From Edaphobacter lichenicola (lineage in GTDB: Bacteria; Acidobacteriota; Terriglobia; Terriglobales; Acidobacteriaceae): 64,000 bases of DNA. Shown here piece by piece: positions 25,206 through 34,576 of the stretch. The notes beneath the pieces were generated by a model. The model was not told where the DNA came from and did not search any database. It saw nothing but the letters and a program-made list of their open reading frames with translations. The stretch lies in NCBI RefSeq assembly GCF_025264645.1, contig NZ_CP073696.1, positions 2,542,001 to 2,606,000 on the forward strand, read 5' to 3'. The position numbers and the translations under genes are program-made. Within the stretch, counting starts at the first letter, position 1, and each line of letters opens with the position of its first letter.

Positions 25206-27971
25206 ATGCTCTCGATGTCCCCTAAACCGTTATCAGCAGGTCAGGCCCGGACGTACCACGAGCGCGAGTTTGCGTCCCAGGGACAGAACTACTGGAGTCG
25301 GGACCAGCAGGGCCACAGCGAGTGGCAGGGCAAGCTGGCCGAGAAGTGGGGTTTAGAGGGTTCGGTCGGTAACGAAGAGTTCGCCCGGCTGACCGAAGGC
25401 CAGCACCCTTTTAGCGGAGAGCAGCTCGTTCGCCATCAGCCACAGAAGACCTACGAGAACCAGATCGGCAGGGAAGTCACCAGCGTGGAGCACCGTGCCG
25501 GATGGGACGGGACCATCTCCGCGCCGAAGTCGGTCTCGCTGACCGCGCTTGTGGGCGGCGATGATCGCGTAAGAGAAGCGCACCGGGAGAGCGTCCGCGT
25601 CGCCCTTGGGGAGTTGGAGCAATTCACTCAGGCGCGGATCGGCAACGTCCATAAGCCAGAGACAACGGGAAAGTTAGTTGCCGCGACTTTCGAGCACGAT
25701 ACGGCCAGGCCCGTCGATGGCTATGCCGCGCCGCAGCTCCACACCCACGCCGTCATCTTCAACGTCACCGAACGCGACGACGGCCCCGGCAAGCTGACGC
25801 GCTCGGTGCAGTCGCATGAGTTGTACGCCGCGCAGAAGTATGTGACGGCGGTCTACCGATCGGAGCTGGCCACGCGGCTGCAGGGGTTGGGCTACCAGTT
25901 GGAGCGCGGCGAATATGGGCAGCCGGAGATCAAGGGCTACACCAAAGAGTACCTCGAGGCCTCCAGCCTGCGCCGGGAGCAGATCCAGGATTACAAGCGT
26001 GAGCAAGGCCTGGACGGCTCATCGGCGGCGCAGATCGCGGCGCATCGGACGCGCGATCGCAAGGATCTACTGTCGCCCGAAGAGGTCTTGCAGCGACATC
26101 GGGATTTAGCCGCGCAGTACGGCCATCAGGCGGATCGCGTCGTCGCCCAGGCGCGCGAGCAGGGCCAGCGGCAAGTCCGCGAACCCGACAACAAAGCCGC
26201 CCAGCAGGCCGTGACCTACGCCCGCGATCATCTCTTCGAGCGCGGGGCTGTGCATGCCCGGAAAGACATCCTGGCGGCTGCGATGGATCGGGGCATGGGG
26301 CAGACGACTTCCAGCCAGGTGCGGGAAGAGTTCGAACGCCGGGCGCAGGCCGGGGAGTTTCGCCGGGTGAACGTCGGGACCGGACCGCAGTACACGACCG
26401 CCGCGACGCTGCGCATGGAGCGCGAGACCATCGCAGTTATGCAGCAGGGCAACCGGCGAGGCTTCGAAGACCCGATGCTGGTTTCACCGGGCATTCGGAT
26501 CGCAGTGGAGGACCGCCACCGGGAGTTGAACGCCGGGCAGCTCCGCGCCGTCGATGAGGTCTTTCTGTCGCGGGAGAAGATCGTTGGTTTGAATGGAGTC
26601 GCGGGCGGAGGCAAAACCACGACGCTGGCCGTGGTGCGCGAGGGAGCGGAGGCCGCAGGGTACACAGTAGAGGGGTTTGCGCCCACATCTCGCGCGGCGC
26701 AGAAGCTCGCCGAGTCCGGCATCGAGACCAAGACCTTGCAGGCGCATCTTATCCAGGGACAGAAATTGGACACCGGCGAGCATCGGCTCTATGTGGTGGA
26801 TGAGAGTTCGCTTGCATCCACCAAACAGATGCACGAGTTTGTCTCGCGCCTGCATCCGAACGACCGCGTCCTTCTGGTTGGCGACACGCGACAGCATGAG
26901 TCCGTCGAGGCGGGCCGCATCTTCGCCCAGCTCCAGGACGCGGGTATGAAGACGGTGAAGCTCGATGAAATCGTGCGGCAGCGCGATCCGGAGCTGAAAC
27001 AGACCATCGAGCAGCTTGCGCGTGGGGATGTTGGCGAGGCGCTTGCAGGATTAGAAAAGCAGGGCCGCATCCATGAGGTTCAAGGCCACGACGAACGCAT
27101 CGCGGCCATCGCGAAGGAGTATGCGCGGTCGCCCGAGAGTACCTTGGTCGTGTCGCCTGACAACCGCTCCCGCGCGGAGATCAACCAAGCTATTCATGGG
27201 GAGATGCAGGCGAAGGGGATTGTCGGCCAGGATGAGCATCGGGTGCAGATCCTCGTTCCCCGTCAGGATCTCACCGGCGCGGATCGCATGTGGGCCGAGC
27301 AGTACAACGTGGGCGATGTCCTCCGCTACTCGCGCGACTCCAAAGAAACCGGTATCCACAAAGGCGAGTACGCCAAGGTGACGGAGATCGACGCGGCCAG
27401 CAACCGGCTTACCGTCGAAATGAAGGATGGCACGGAGAAGAGCTACGACCCGCGCCGGCAGCAAGGGGTCTCTGTCTACCGCGAAGAGGAACGGGCTTTC
27501 TCCATCGGAGACCGGGTGCAGCTCACTGCGCCGTGGCATGAACTGAAGGTTGCGAATCGTGAACTGGCAACGGTGGAAGGTATCGGCCAAGACGGGCGGC
27601 TGGCACTCAAAATGGACGGGGGCCGCAAGATCGAGCTTGATCCGGGGAAGCATCCGCATCTCGATCATGGCTATGCGGTGACCAGTCATTCCAGCCAGGG
27701 CCAGACCGCCGACCGGGTGTTGATCCACGTCGATACTGAGCTGGGGGCCAAGGACCTGCTCAACAATCGCATGGCCTACGTCGCCGTATCGCGCGGGGCT
27801 TATGACGCGCAGCTCTTCACCAACGACGCCGAGAAGCTGGGGGCTGCGCTCGGACGGGATGTTTCGCATCAGAGTGCTCTTGCGCCGGAGATTGGCACGG
27901 AGAAGACCATCCGCACGCCCGAACCGAAGATCGAGATTCAGATCGAATACGGCCACGGCATCAGCATGTAA
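25206..27971 (+). CDS. MobF-family relaxase-helicase, TrwC/TraI type
   Basis: The 921-residue protein has two parts. The N-terminal relaxase shows LSAGQARTYHEREFASQGQNYW (candidate catalytic Tyr 17 and 29), ISAPKSVSLTALVG and the metal-binding PQLHTHAVIFNV (His 179, 181). The C-terminal RecD-like helicase has Walker A GVAGGGKTT (Lys about 470), VVDESSLAS, LVGDTRQHESVEAG and the late motif TSHSSQGQTADRV. It should nick one strand at oriT, stay covalently bound and unwind the donor DNA. It ends beside a strong inverted-repeat cluster. Confidence 0.93.
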   Translation: MLSMSPKPLSAGQARTYHEREFASQGQNYWSRDQQGHSEWQGKLAEKWGLEGSVGNEEFARLTEGQHPFSGEQLVRHQPQKTYENQIGREVTSVEHRAGWDGTISAPKSVSLTALVGGDDRVREAHRESVRVALGELEQFTQARIGNVHKPETTGKLVAATFEHDTARPVDGYAAPQLHTHAVIFNVTERDDGPGKLTRSVQSHELYAAQKYVTAVYRSELATRLQGLGYQLERGEYGQPEIKGYTKEYLEASSLRREQIQDYKREQGLDGSSAAQIAAHRTRDRKDLLSPEEVLQRHRDLAAQYGHQADRVVAQAREQGQRQVREPDNKAAQQAVTYARDHLFERGAVHARKDILAAAMDRGMGQTTSSQVREEFERRAQAGEFRRVNVGTGPQYTTAATLRMERETIAVMQQGNRRGFEDPMLVSPGIRIAVEDRHRELNAGQLRAVDEVFLSREKIVGLNGVAGGGKTTTLAVVREGAEAAGYTVEGFAPTSRAAQKLAESGIETKTLQAHLIQGQKLDTGEHRLYVVDESSLASTKQMHEFVSRLHPNDRVLLVGDTRQHESVEAGRIFAQLQDAGMKTVKLDEIVRQRDPELKQTIEQLARGDVGEALAGLEKQGRIHEVQGHDERIAAIAKEYARSPESTLVVSPDNRSRAEINQAIHGEMQAKGIVGQDEHRVQILVPRQDLTGADRMWAEQYNVGDVLRYSRDSKETGIHKGEYAKVTEIDAASNRLTVEMKDGTEKSYDPRRQQGVSVYREEERAFSIGDRVQLTAPWHELKVANRELATVEGIGQDGRLALKMDGGRKIELDPGKHPHLDHGYAVTSHSSQGQTADRVLIHVDTELGAKDLLNNRMAYVAVSRGAYDAQLFTNDAEKLGAALGRDVSHQSALAPEIGTEKTIRTPEPKIEIQIEYGHGISM

Positions 27972-28009
27972 GTGGTGTTTTCCTATCTGCCCTGGATGAT
28001 GGGAGTGTA

Positions 28010-28095
28010 GCGCGGGCGCGAACCCTGTCAAGGCCGACCTAAAGGTCGCCGCTCACGCGGGCAAGCGCCTGGACAGGGTTCACTAAGACCCGCGC
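28010..28095. repeat. Nested inverted repeats after the relaxase, candidate oriT
   Basis: Outer arms GCGCGGG (28010-28016) and CCCGCGC (28089-28095), middle arms GAACCCTGTC (28020-28029) and GACAGGGTTC (28072-28081) and an inner hairpin CGACC-TAAA-GGTCG (28035-28048) are nested in one another. On the minus strand the spacer between outer and middle arms reads TCTTAGT, echoing the CTTAG boxes in the dyads at 18.9 kb. The position beside a relaxase gene suits a transfer origin; a strong terminator is the alternative. Confidence 0.5.
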
Positions 28096-28193
28096 CAAAT
28101 CTTCCAGTTATTCCGGGGCAGCTAGGAAAAACGCAAACAGCCTTTGGTTTATAAATTCAAGCGGCCCCGCAGAAAGAGGAGTTAGTAACCCCT

Positions 28194-29336
28194 TCAACTC
28201 CGCCCATGCCTGATCCAACCCACAAACCAACTCAACACCCAGGCCACCGCTCCAGCGAAAGGAATTCGCAGCCACCAGGGAATGCGCATAAACGCCATCA
28301 GCGAGTCGCGGGCCAGCCCTCCCAGCGCCTTGCGCCGCGGCTGCTTATCGGGGTGTTTCCCGAAGAAATAAGCGTTCTCCAAGTGCCGGCCCACCGTTGT
28401 TAATTCAGGACTTAGTCGGTTCGTCAACGCCAACACCCAGCACTGCGACCGCAACTCCAAACTTAGATATCCACTGAACCCGGCTGTCGCTCCGTTATGC
28501 CAGGCCACCGACCTTCCCCCTTGCAGCAGCCAGGCCAGCCCTACATGGCCGGCCCCCGCCGCCGCCACCGGCTCGAAGAGACGGGTCATGGAGGGGTCGG
28601 CCATCACGCCCGACGCAAACCGACCAACATCTTCCGAGGTTCCCAACAGACCTCCGCATGACGCGAAGGCCAACCATAGCCACGGCCGCGTCCGGAACCC
28701 TGACTGACCATGCCCAGGCATCAGCCGCGGATCCGCCGCGTTGTCGGCGGTCGCCACCGAAATAGTAGTTAAGCCGTACCGCCGCAGCACATATCGCTCC
28801 AGCAGCGACGCAAAGCTCTCGCGGCCGGCTCGTTCCAGTACCATCCCTAGGACCGAATATCCAAGGTTGCTATAGAGTAAGGCCGATTGACCATTCGACC
28901 GCCACGGATGTCCGGCTAAGTAGTGCTCCAGCCTCTCCGCAGTGTACTCGGCATACGGGTTGGTGCTTAGCGAACTCACATCCGGCGGCAGCCGCGGCAA
29001 CCCCGAGCAATGACTGGCCAGATCAAGCACGCTGACATTTGAATTGGCCGCGACGACCCCGGGCAGATGCTGGGACAGCCGGTCCTCCAGGCCCAGACAG
29101 CCCTCGTTCACCATTCGCAGCAGGAGCGCGGCTGTAAATACCTTCGTAAGTGAACCAAGCTCGAAAAGCGGCCGCTCCGCAGAGATGGTGGCACCCCATT
29201 GCCACGTCTGTCCAGCCTCGTTTGCGGTGCCACTTAACACCACAATAGTGCTCCTCCGGTCGCCCGCGCGCCCCTTTGGCAGGCAGGCCTCCGCCAATTC
29301 CCGGCCCCATAGTCTGCGCGCCATTTCGCTACTCAT
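28194..29336 (-). CDS. Serine hydrolase with C-terminal membrane anchor
   Basis: The 380-residue class C beta-lactamase-like protein shows S-x-x-K in FELGSLTKVFTAALLL, Y-x-N in LLYSNLGYSVLG and HNG in VAWHNGATAGFSGYL. ASHCSGLPRLP is also family-typical. The C-terminus (WWLRIPFAGAVAWVLSWFVGWI) is a single membrane helix. There is no obvious N-terminal signal. It could be an esterase or D-Ala-type peptidase at the membrane. Its start overlaps the end of the M20-peptidase remnant by eight bases. Confidence 0.85.
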   Translation of the reverse strand: MSSEMARRLWGRELAEACLPKGRAGDRRSTIVVLSGTANEAGQTWQWGATISAERPLFELGSLTKVFTAALLLRMVNEGCLGLEDRLSQHLPGVVAANSNVSVLDLASHCSGLPRLPPDVSSLSTNPYAEYTAERLEHYLAGHPWRSNGQSALLYSNLGYSVLGMVLERAGRESFASLLERYVLRRYGLTTISVATADNAADPRLMPGHGQSGFRTRPWLWLAFASCGGLLGTSEDVGRFASGVMADPSMTRLFEPVAAAGAGHVGLAWLLQGGRSVAWHNGATAGFSGYLSLELRSQCWVLALTNRLSPELTTVGRHLENAYFFGKHPDKQPRRKALGGLARDSLMAFMRIPWWLRIPFAGAVAWVLSWFVGWIRHGRS

Positions 29337-29673
29337 GTGTGAACATTTCTCGGTAGCACTCCACCATCTTTGCGTAAGTGTTTATGTCCATATGCCCGTC
29401 TGCCCCATGGATAGAGGCCATCGACGCCGGGGCCAGGACAAACGGCGAGAAGCGGTAGACGTTATCTGCGACCTGCTCATAATAGCGCCCATCAGTCATT
29501 CCCAAAACCATCGACGGGGCGACCACGCAGCCGTCGCTGACCCGGTTTGCCGCAGCCGGGATGCGCTTGAATGCCGGCGCATTTTCATCCGCAAGCTGTT
29601 CTGGCGGAGCGGGCGCGCCTCGCTTGTCGAGATGCCGATCGAAGTACACATCCGCAGCATTGAGCAAAGTCAT
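29329..29673 (-). pseudogene. 3' remnant of an M20-family peptidase
   Basis: The 114 residues match only the C-terminal end of M20 carboxypeptidases: APSMVLGMTDGRYYEQVADNVYRFSPFVL, then IHGADGHMDINTYAKMVECYREMF. The catalytic metal-binding first half is absent, so no activity is expected. The stop overlaps the start of the serine hydrolase gene, suggesting the intact ancestors formed an operon. Confidence 0.75.
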
Positions 29674-29897
29674 CCACGATGATAGCCCACCATGACATGA
29701 ATCTCGTTGGGAATCATGATGACGTCATGGTCGATGTTGTGCGACCGCAAGTCTTCTATGAGTGCGGTGGCCTGCTGCAAAGGTACGTGGAGGTCGCCGT
29801 CCGCCTTCACAACTAGCACGGCGGAGTGCCACTGGTCGATGGTCGCGACGGGAGAGGATTCCACCCCCCCGATGTCCATCGCGCAACCATTGGCCAT
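29670..29897 (-). pseudogene. 3' remnant of an S9 (prolyl oligopeptidase) peptidase
   Basis: About 75 residues resemble the extreme C-terminus of S9 peptidases: SSPVATIDQWHSAVLVVKAD, then a DLHVPLQQATALIEDLRSHN segment and MIPNEIHVMVGYH, keeping what would be the catalytic Asp and His segments. The catalytic Ser domain is missing. The upstream codons are fused to resolvase-derived DNA, so this is a recombination remnant. Confidence 0.7.
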
Positions 29898-30042
29898 CGA
29901 GCAGTCGCTGAGCTCGGGGCGGTTCCAACGGCCGCGGTAGCCTTCTCACGAAAGATTCCTCGCAGCCTGCTGCCTTGAGGGCAGACGCCTGCGCCGTCGT
30001 GTCCTGATCGTTGGTCCAAACGCGTGCGTAGCCGATGAGCAT
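29880..30042 (-). pseudogene. 5' remnant of a serine resolvase/invertase
   Basis: The frame starts MLIGYARVWTNDQDTTAQ, the hallmark opening of serine recombinases (YARVSTxDQ) including the catalytic-Ser neighbourhood, where the Ser is changed to Trp. KAAGCEESF follows, then RIFREKA-like and RPEL-like segments continue in other frames, so there are also frameshifts. The gene is cut after about 55 codons and joined to the S9-peptidase fragment. It is dead. Confidence 0.7.
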
Positions 30043-30273
30043 GGTTGCGGAAAGGTATCGCCAATGACGTTATCACTGCAATACCTTTTCGCGACTCAAA
30101 ATGCTAGGGTTTGGGCCTGTTTGTAGAGCGTTGCACAAACGTTCGTTTGCGCAATCGGAGATGACTGCCTTCCGGTCGCCCCGTTGTCCCCAACTTTCCG
30201 AGAACGCGACTAGTCGGTATTCATCGCACTCTCGTGAAGCCCGCAGACCACAAGGAATGCAAGGCAGAACACC

Positions 30274-30969
30274 TCAGGAGACCTCTCTTACTCTGTCATT
30301 GTCTATGCGCAATTCACCATCTGAAAGCGGTGTCGGCTCATTCCAGAGAATCGTGGCTTTTGGGCCGTTCAGGCCGATGAAGCCGAAGCTGAACAGAAGG
30401 GCCACAACTTCGCTAGAGCTGATACCGGATCTTCGAGCCGAGTAAACGCCTGCCATGATGAATAGATAGCGAGTTAAGGAGGCGAGCGTCGTACGGTAAG
30501 CGCGATCTTTTTCGATCCGCTCCCGCTCGTCAAGGCGGGACGGCGCTTTACTGGAAGCGGCGGGATAGAAGTAGTTGCCAACCCTGTACGATCCGAGGAC
30601 GTCATTCTGTTGTGCTGCGGGAAGATCGTCGAACTTTCCTCCAAAGCGATACTCAGCAAGATCGTCAAGGCTGCGTAGTAGTACAGATCCACCCTTAACA
30701 CCTTTCAAGCGCCATACAGGTTCGTTGAAGGCCTTTACAGGACCGTTCTCACGAAAGATTCCGAGGCTACAGACGAAGCAAATCACGAGCATCAGCAAAA
30801 GCCCGACAAAGTGGCGCTGGAGCAGCTTGGATTCATCCATCTCTACCGAGAGGCTTAGCAAGGCGGCAAAGAATACGGCAAACGTCAGGACAACCGCACA
30901 CCGCCTGCGAAGCTGTGAACGAAGATCGATGCCGAGGAAGCGCAATTTGTTGGGGTCTGGATTAAGCAC
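30274..30969 (-). CDS. DERE-motif membrane protein, cassette 1
   Basis: With a GTG start at 30969 (GGAGG nine bases upstream) the protein has 231 residues and begins MLNPDPNKLRFLGID, which its paralogue also carries. Two helices (about 25-45, 50-68) are followed by a soluble stretch with LDDLAEYRFGG, YRVGNYFYP and LDERERIEKDRAYRTTL. Two more helices come next (about 160-178, 185-205), ending near PKATILWNEPTPL. The same landmarks occur in the protein at 36672-37298. I know no function. It follows an XRE regulator gene 44 bases upstream and is probably controlled by it. Confidence 0.75.
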   Translation of the reverse strand: MLNPDPNKLRFLGIDLRSQLRRRCAVVLTFAVFFAALLSLSVEMDESKLLQRHFVGLLLMLVICFVCSLGIFRENGPVKAFNEPVWRLKGVKGGSVLLRSLDDLAEYRFGGKFDDLPAAQQNDVLGSYRVGNYFYPAASSKAPSRLDERERIEKDRAYRTTLASLTRYLFIMAGVYSARRSGISSSEVVALLFSFGFIGLNGPKATILWNEPTPLSDGELRIDNDRVREVS

Positions 30970-31012
30970 AGCCAATCACCTCCATTGATTCCGTTGCATG
31001 AGCTGGACGAAG

Positions 31013-31255
31013 CTAAGCCTGCCTATTCCTTAGGTAAACCTGCTCACTTAAAGGGCGAAACGGTTCAACCGAAAAGATCGCCTCAATCGGAAGCAAGAAG
31101 AATCCGCTCATCTTGAAGGCGAGTTCGAGCGACGGAGCGTAGTCACCACGCTCCAGGAACCCGACTGTTTGCGCATTCACCCCAAGCACCCGCGCTAACT
31201 CCTGGCGACTCACTGACCGTTCCGCGCGAAGTACGGCAATGCGGTTGTACAGCAT
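31013..31255 (-). CDS. XRE-family HTH regulator, cassette 1
   Basis: The 80-residue protein is a single helix-turn-helix: YNRIAVLRAERSVSRQELARVLGVNAQTVGFLERGDYAPSLELAFK, then SVEPFRPLSEQVY. By eye it is about 70% identical to the regulator at 37988-38233. Regulators of this small type commonly sit beside small membrane proteins, as here. The start codon overlaps a palindrome (31255-31271) and I see no ribosome-binding site before it, so it may be leaderless and autoregulated. Confidence 0.88.
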   Translation of the reverse strand: MLYNRIAVLRAERSVSRQELARVLGVNAQTVGFLERGDYAPSLELAFKMSGFFLLPIEAIFSVEPFRPLSEQVYLRNRQA

Positions 31256-31271
31256 ATTAGATATGCTAATA
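31255..31271 (-). promoter_or_regulatory. Palindrome over the start of the cassette-1 regulator
   Basis: TATTAG-ATATG-CTAATA has perfect 6-bp arms and abuts the ATG of the XRE gene. Its position and AT-rich dyad shape fit an operator bound by the regulator itself. Confidence 0.4.
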
Positions 31272-31470
31272 CCAACCTGCTCGTTGTGTAAACAAAATGA
31301 TCAGGCTTCCAAGTGAAACTCCGCGTAGGCTCGTGGGCTGGTCTTCCGATCTACGAACGCCAGCCCAAACGAGAGCGATAGCGCCAGGCCTGCCCGAAAA
31401 ACTGAAAACGGATCTCACCAGTTGGCACTGCCTCAGATCGCGCTAGCATTCATCTTGGAAGTCAAGATGT

Positions 31471-32443
<973 letters not shown>

Positions 32444-32786
32444 TCATCAAGTGCCTCACAACATGATGTCTGCCATCGCTCGCGCTTGCCGGATACGGGC
32501 TCGGGATTCGGCCCAGGCATTCATTCTAGCTACTAGCAGCAGGTGTGGCGACCCATAGCTAACGTCGGTCTTCAGAGACCCGCGTACGAACGATCTGCCA
32601 CAAAATCAAACATACAAGCGTACGTAAATTTCCATTTCTTGAGCTGACGCCGACTTCAAGGGGGGCCTATCGAGGATGCCCTTAGAGTGCCGATTGGGGA
32701 GGTGCAGTATGCGACCACCCAGGCCCGCGATGCCATGAGGGAGGCACGCAGCCAGTCGAAGATGCAGAGCTGGAGCCGTCGCAATC
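32444..32786. other. Noncoding DNA upstream of the IS110 transposase
   Basis: No gene is seen. Part of this probably belongs to the insertion sequence: IS110-group elements carry their bridge-RNA segment in the noncoding end upstream of the transposase. I could not define the element end or a bridge-RNA fold by eye. Confidence 0.35.
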
Positions 32787-32990
32787 ATGGTCCTCATGGG
32801 GATCATCCTCGGCGTCTTCAGTTGCTACTACTTCTTCGTCCGGGACCTCAACCAGGTCAACAACAGGCTCGATACCATCCAGCAGCAAATCGCCCTACCG
32901 GCTCAGGCACCGGAGGCGAAGCCGGCGGCCGTTCCCTCAACCAAAGCCCATCATGGCCGCCATGCCGCGGCCCCGCCCAGCGCACCCTAA
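32787..32990 (+). CDS. Putative small single-pass membrane protein
   Basis: The 67 residues begin with a hydrophobic helix (VLMGIILGVFSCYYFFV). A short amphipathic stretch (LNQVNNRLDTIQQQIALP) and a Pro/Ala/His-rich tail follow. There is no clear ribosome site, and an overlapping frame is also open, so it may not be translated. It lies 76 bases before the DoxX-like gene on the same strand. Confidence 0.45.
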   Translation: MVLMGIILGVFSCYYFFVRDLNQVNNRLDTIQQQIALPAQAPEAKPAAVPSTKAHHGRHAAAPPSAP

Positions 32991-33066
32991 GCCCGAAGCA
33001 AGGCAGGCTATAGCGCCGTCTCGCCGACGCTAAGATGAATGCAAGGCTTCTAAGGCTCAACCTCTG

Positions 33067-33429
33067 ATGCAGACAATAAGCAAGGTAAGAGCTATCTTCA
33101 CCTGGTTTCTCAGGGGTGTTATCGGCTTGCTCTTCCTCGTGGTCGGCATCGAGAAGCTGACTGGGACCATGGGCACCATTCCGTTCTTCGACGCGATACG
33201 TTGGGGACAATGGTTGCGTTACGCTTCGGGAGCCGTGGACACGGTGGGCGCACTTTTGGTTTTCATCCCGCGCTTCACGTCGCTGGGGGCCTTCATGATC
33301 ACCTGTAGTGTGGGTCTTGGCACCTTCCTTTGTTACACGAAGGCGGTTTTCAACCCTGCATTTCCTCTGGTGATGACGCTTCTCGCCGCAACGCTGGTCT
33401 GGCTTGGCTGGAGATCAAGAGCTGCCTGA
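33067..33429 (+). CDS. DoxX-like membrane protein
   Basis: The 120-residue protein has four membrane helices: LRGVIGLLFLVVGIEKLTG, YASGAVDTVGALLVFIPRF, LGAFMITCSVGLGTFLCY and FPLVMTLLAATLVWLGW. The Gly-Glu-Lys at the end of helix 1 and the overall size are typical of the DoxX/DoxD-like family, whose roles are poorly defined (redox or stress-linked in some species). Confidence 0.75.
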   Translation: MQTISKVRAIFTWFLRGVIGLLFLVVGIEKLTGTMGTIPFFDAIRWGQWLRYASGAVDTVGALLVFIPRFTSLGAFMITCSVGLGTFLCYTKAVFNPAFPLVMTLLAATLVWLGWRSRAA

Positions 33430-33645
33430 CGACGGCGTGTCTCTCCACCCAAGACAGAGGCCTCTTCATTTTCGAAAGACGGTGTTATCGGAAATCACCC
33501 CTGACAACCGGAGTTGTCATGGGTAGCGCAGAGAGGAAAGGTTTCGCTACCTAGCAGCGGTGTGTGGCCGGGATGGCGTGCTAGGGGACGAATTGGCAAC
33601 AGCAAGTTTAAGCAAGATCCCGGCGTGGCTTGGGACGCTGGCTTC

Positions 33646-33909
33646 CTATCTCAAGCAACGTCGAATTCTGCGTAGCAATGTGGTCGACAGCACAAAGATC
33701 AACACGCAGATGAAGAACGAATCGATGGGCTTGTGGCTACGAAAGAGCAGTATGACTAGCAAAATCAATAAGACAGACAACGTGAGGTAGATAGGAAGTT
33801 CCCACCACCGCAGCCTGTTATCCCATCGACTTTTCGAAGCTAAATAATTCAGCGTCTCTTGAGGAATTCGCCCAGCATGACGCAGCTTATTTCGTTCGGT
33901 GCTGTTCAT
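33646..33909 (-). CDS. Small two-helix membrane protein
   Basis: The protein has about 87 residues from the ATG at 33909, with GGAGG eight bases upstream. A charged N-terminal half (NKLRHAGRIPQETLNYLASKSRWDNRLRWWE) precedes two membrane helices (IYLTLSVLLILLVILLF and FFICVLIFVLSTTLL) and a basic end. No family is recognised. It resembles in size the small membrane proteins of the HTH cassettes on either side. Confidence 0.6.
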   Translation of the reverse strand: MNSTERNKLRHAGRIPQETLNYLASKSRWDNRLRWWELPIYLTLSVLLILLVILLFRSHKPIDSFFICVLIFVLSTTLLRRIRRCLR

Positions 33910-34150
33910 CAAAGTTGACCTCCACTGCGATTCATCGTAAACCTAGGCCAGAGATAAGCGAAAGAGTGCTGTGCGTTTGTGCTCACTGAAGCGCCCGTTC
34001 AAGCCTGGATGACTACTCTCTTAATCTAGGAAACGCCCATTTCAGAGACTCACGTCACAGCTTCCTCATGGCCTGAAAGATAGAAACTAAAGAAGAATCA
34101 GCGGATTGGACAAACTGATAGAGGAAGATCGGTAGGGTTAGCTCTGAGTT

Positions 34151-34576
34151 CTATTGCGAGCTTTGCACTCTTCGGTTCGGGCAGCTGAAGCGCTGGGGCT
34201 GTTCAAATGCCCTTGTAGACGAAGGAAGCAAGCGATATTTGCCGGAGCCAATTTTTCCGAGATCGAATCGACCGTCGCCATCTGCGGTGACGATTTTGAC
34301 TGGCATTTGCTGCTTTGCCGAAAGATAGCTCCGAAGCTCGACTTTCGAGGTCTTCAAGGGCGCTCCAGCCTGATCAACCACCCGGCCAGAGATGCGTACG
34401 GGGATGCTCAGTTGAAGATTGGACTTAACGTGTTCAGCCTTCTCGTAAAAATTGGGGTCTGAGGTGCCAATTTGGACGACCTGACCGAGCAAAAATGGCG
34501 GGTTTATCGCAGCAATCGCGAAGATTGACAGGACGAAAAGATAACTATGCACCGGCAGAGTTATTTTCAATGTCAA
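34151..34576 (-). CDS. Exported carboxypeptidase-regulatory-like protein, odd C-terminus
   Basis: The 141-residue protein has a signal peptide (SYLFVLSIFAIAAINPPFLLGQ) and a carboxypeptidase-D regulatory-like fold: IPVRISGRVVDQAGAPLKTSKVELRSY, then GDGRFDLGKIGSGKYRLL. The end reads CPNRRVQSSQ, but a one-base shift would give CPN-EECKARNRTQS, which looks more natural, so a late frameshift is possible. Its start overlaps the stop of the amidohydrolase gene (ATGA), indicating translational coupling. Confidence 0.65.
   Translation of the reverse strand: MTLKITLPVHSYLFVLSIFAIAAINPPFLLGQVVQIGTSDPNFYEKAEHVKSNLQLSIPVRISGRVVDQAGAPLKTSKVELRSYLSAKQQMPVKIVTADGDGRFDLGKIGSGKYRLLPSSTRAFEQPQRFSCPNRRVQSSQ

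Larger units (their letters stand above)
17230..28100 (+). mobile_element. Integrative and mobilizable element-like module
   Basis: In order this stretch holds a tyrosine integrase, a HigBA-type pair, a hairpin-rich leading region with an ardC-like gene, a MobC-like gene, a coupling protein gene, a serine hydrolase cargo gene and a MobF relaxase gene. An inverted-repeat cluster follows the relaxase. No conjugation pilus, VirB4 or other mating-pair gene is present, so transfer would need a helper. The left limit is near 17.23 kb. The right limit is uncertain: the mobilization genes end by 28.1 kb, but a repeat matching the left edge is at 39.68 kb, so the whole 22 kb may be one island. Confidence 0.65.

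Noticed and set aside
27051..28031. A 326-residue minus-strand frame
   Set aside because: Antisense to the relaxase helicase domain; no family features.
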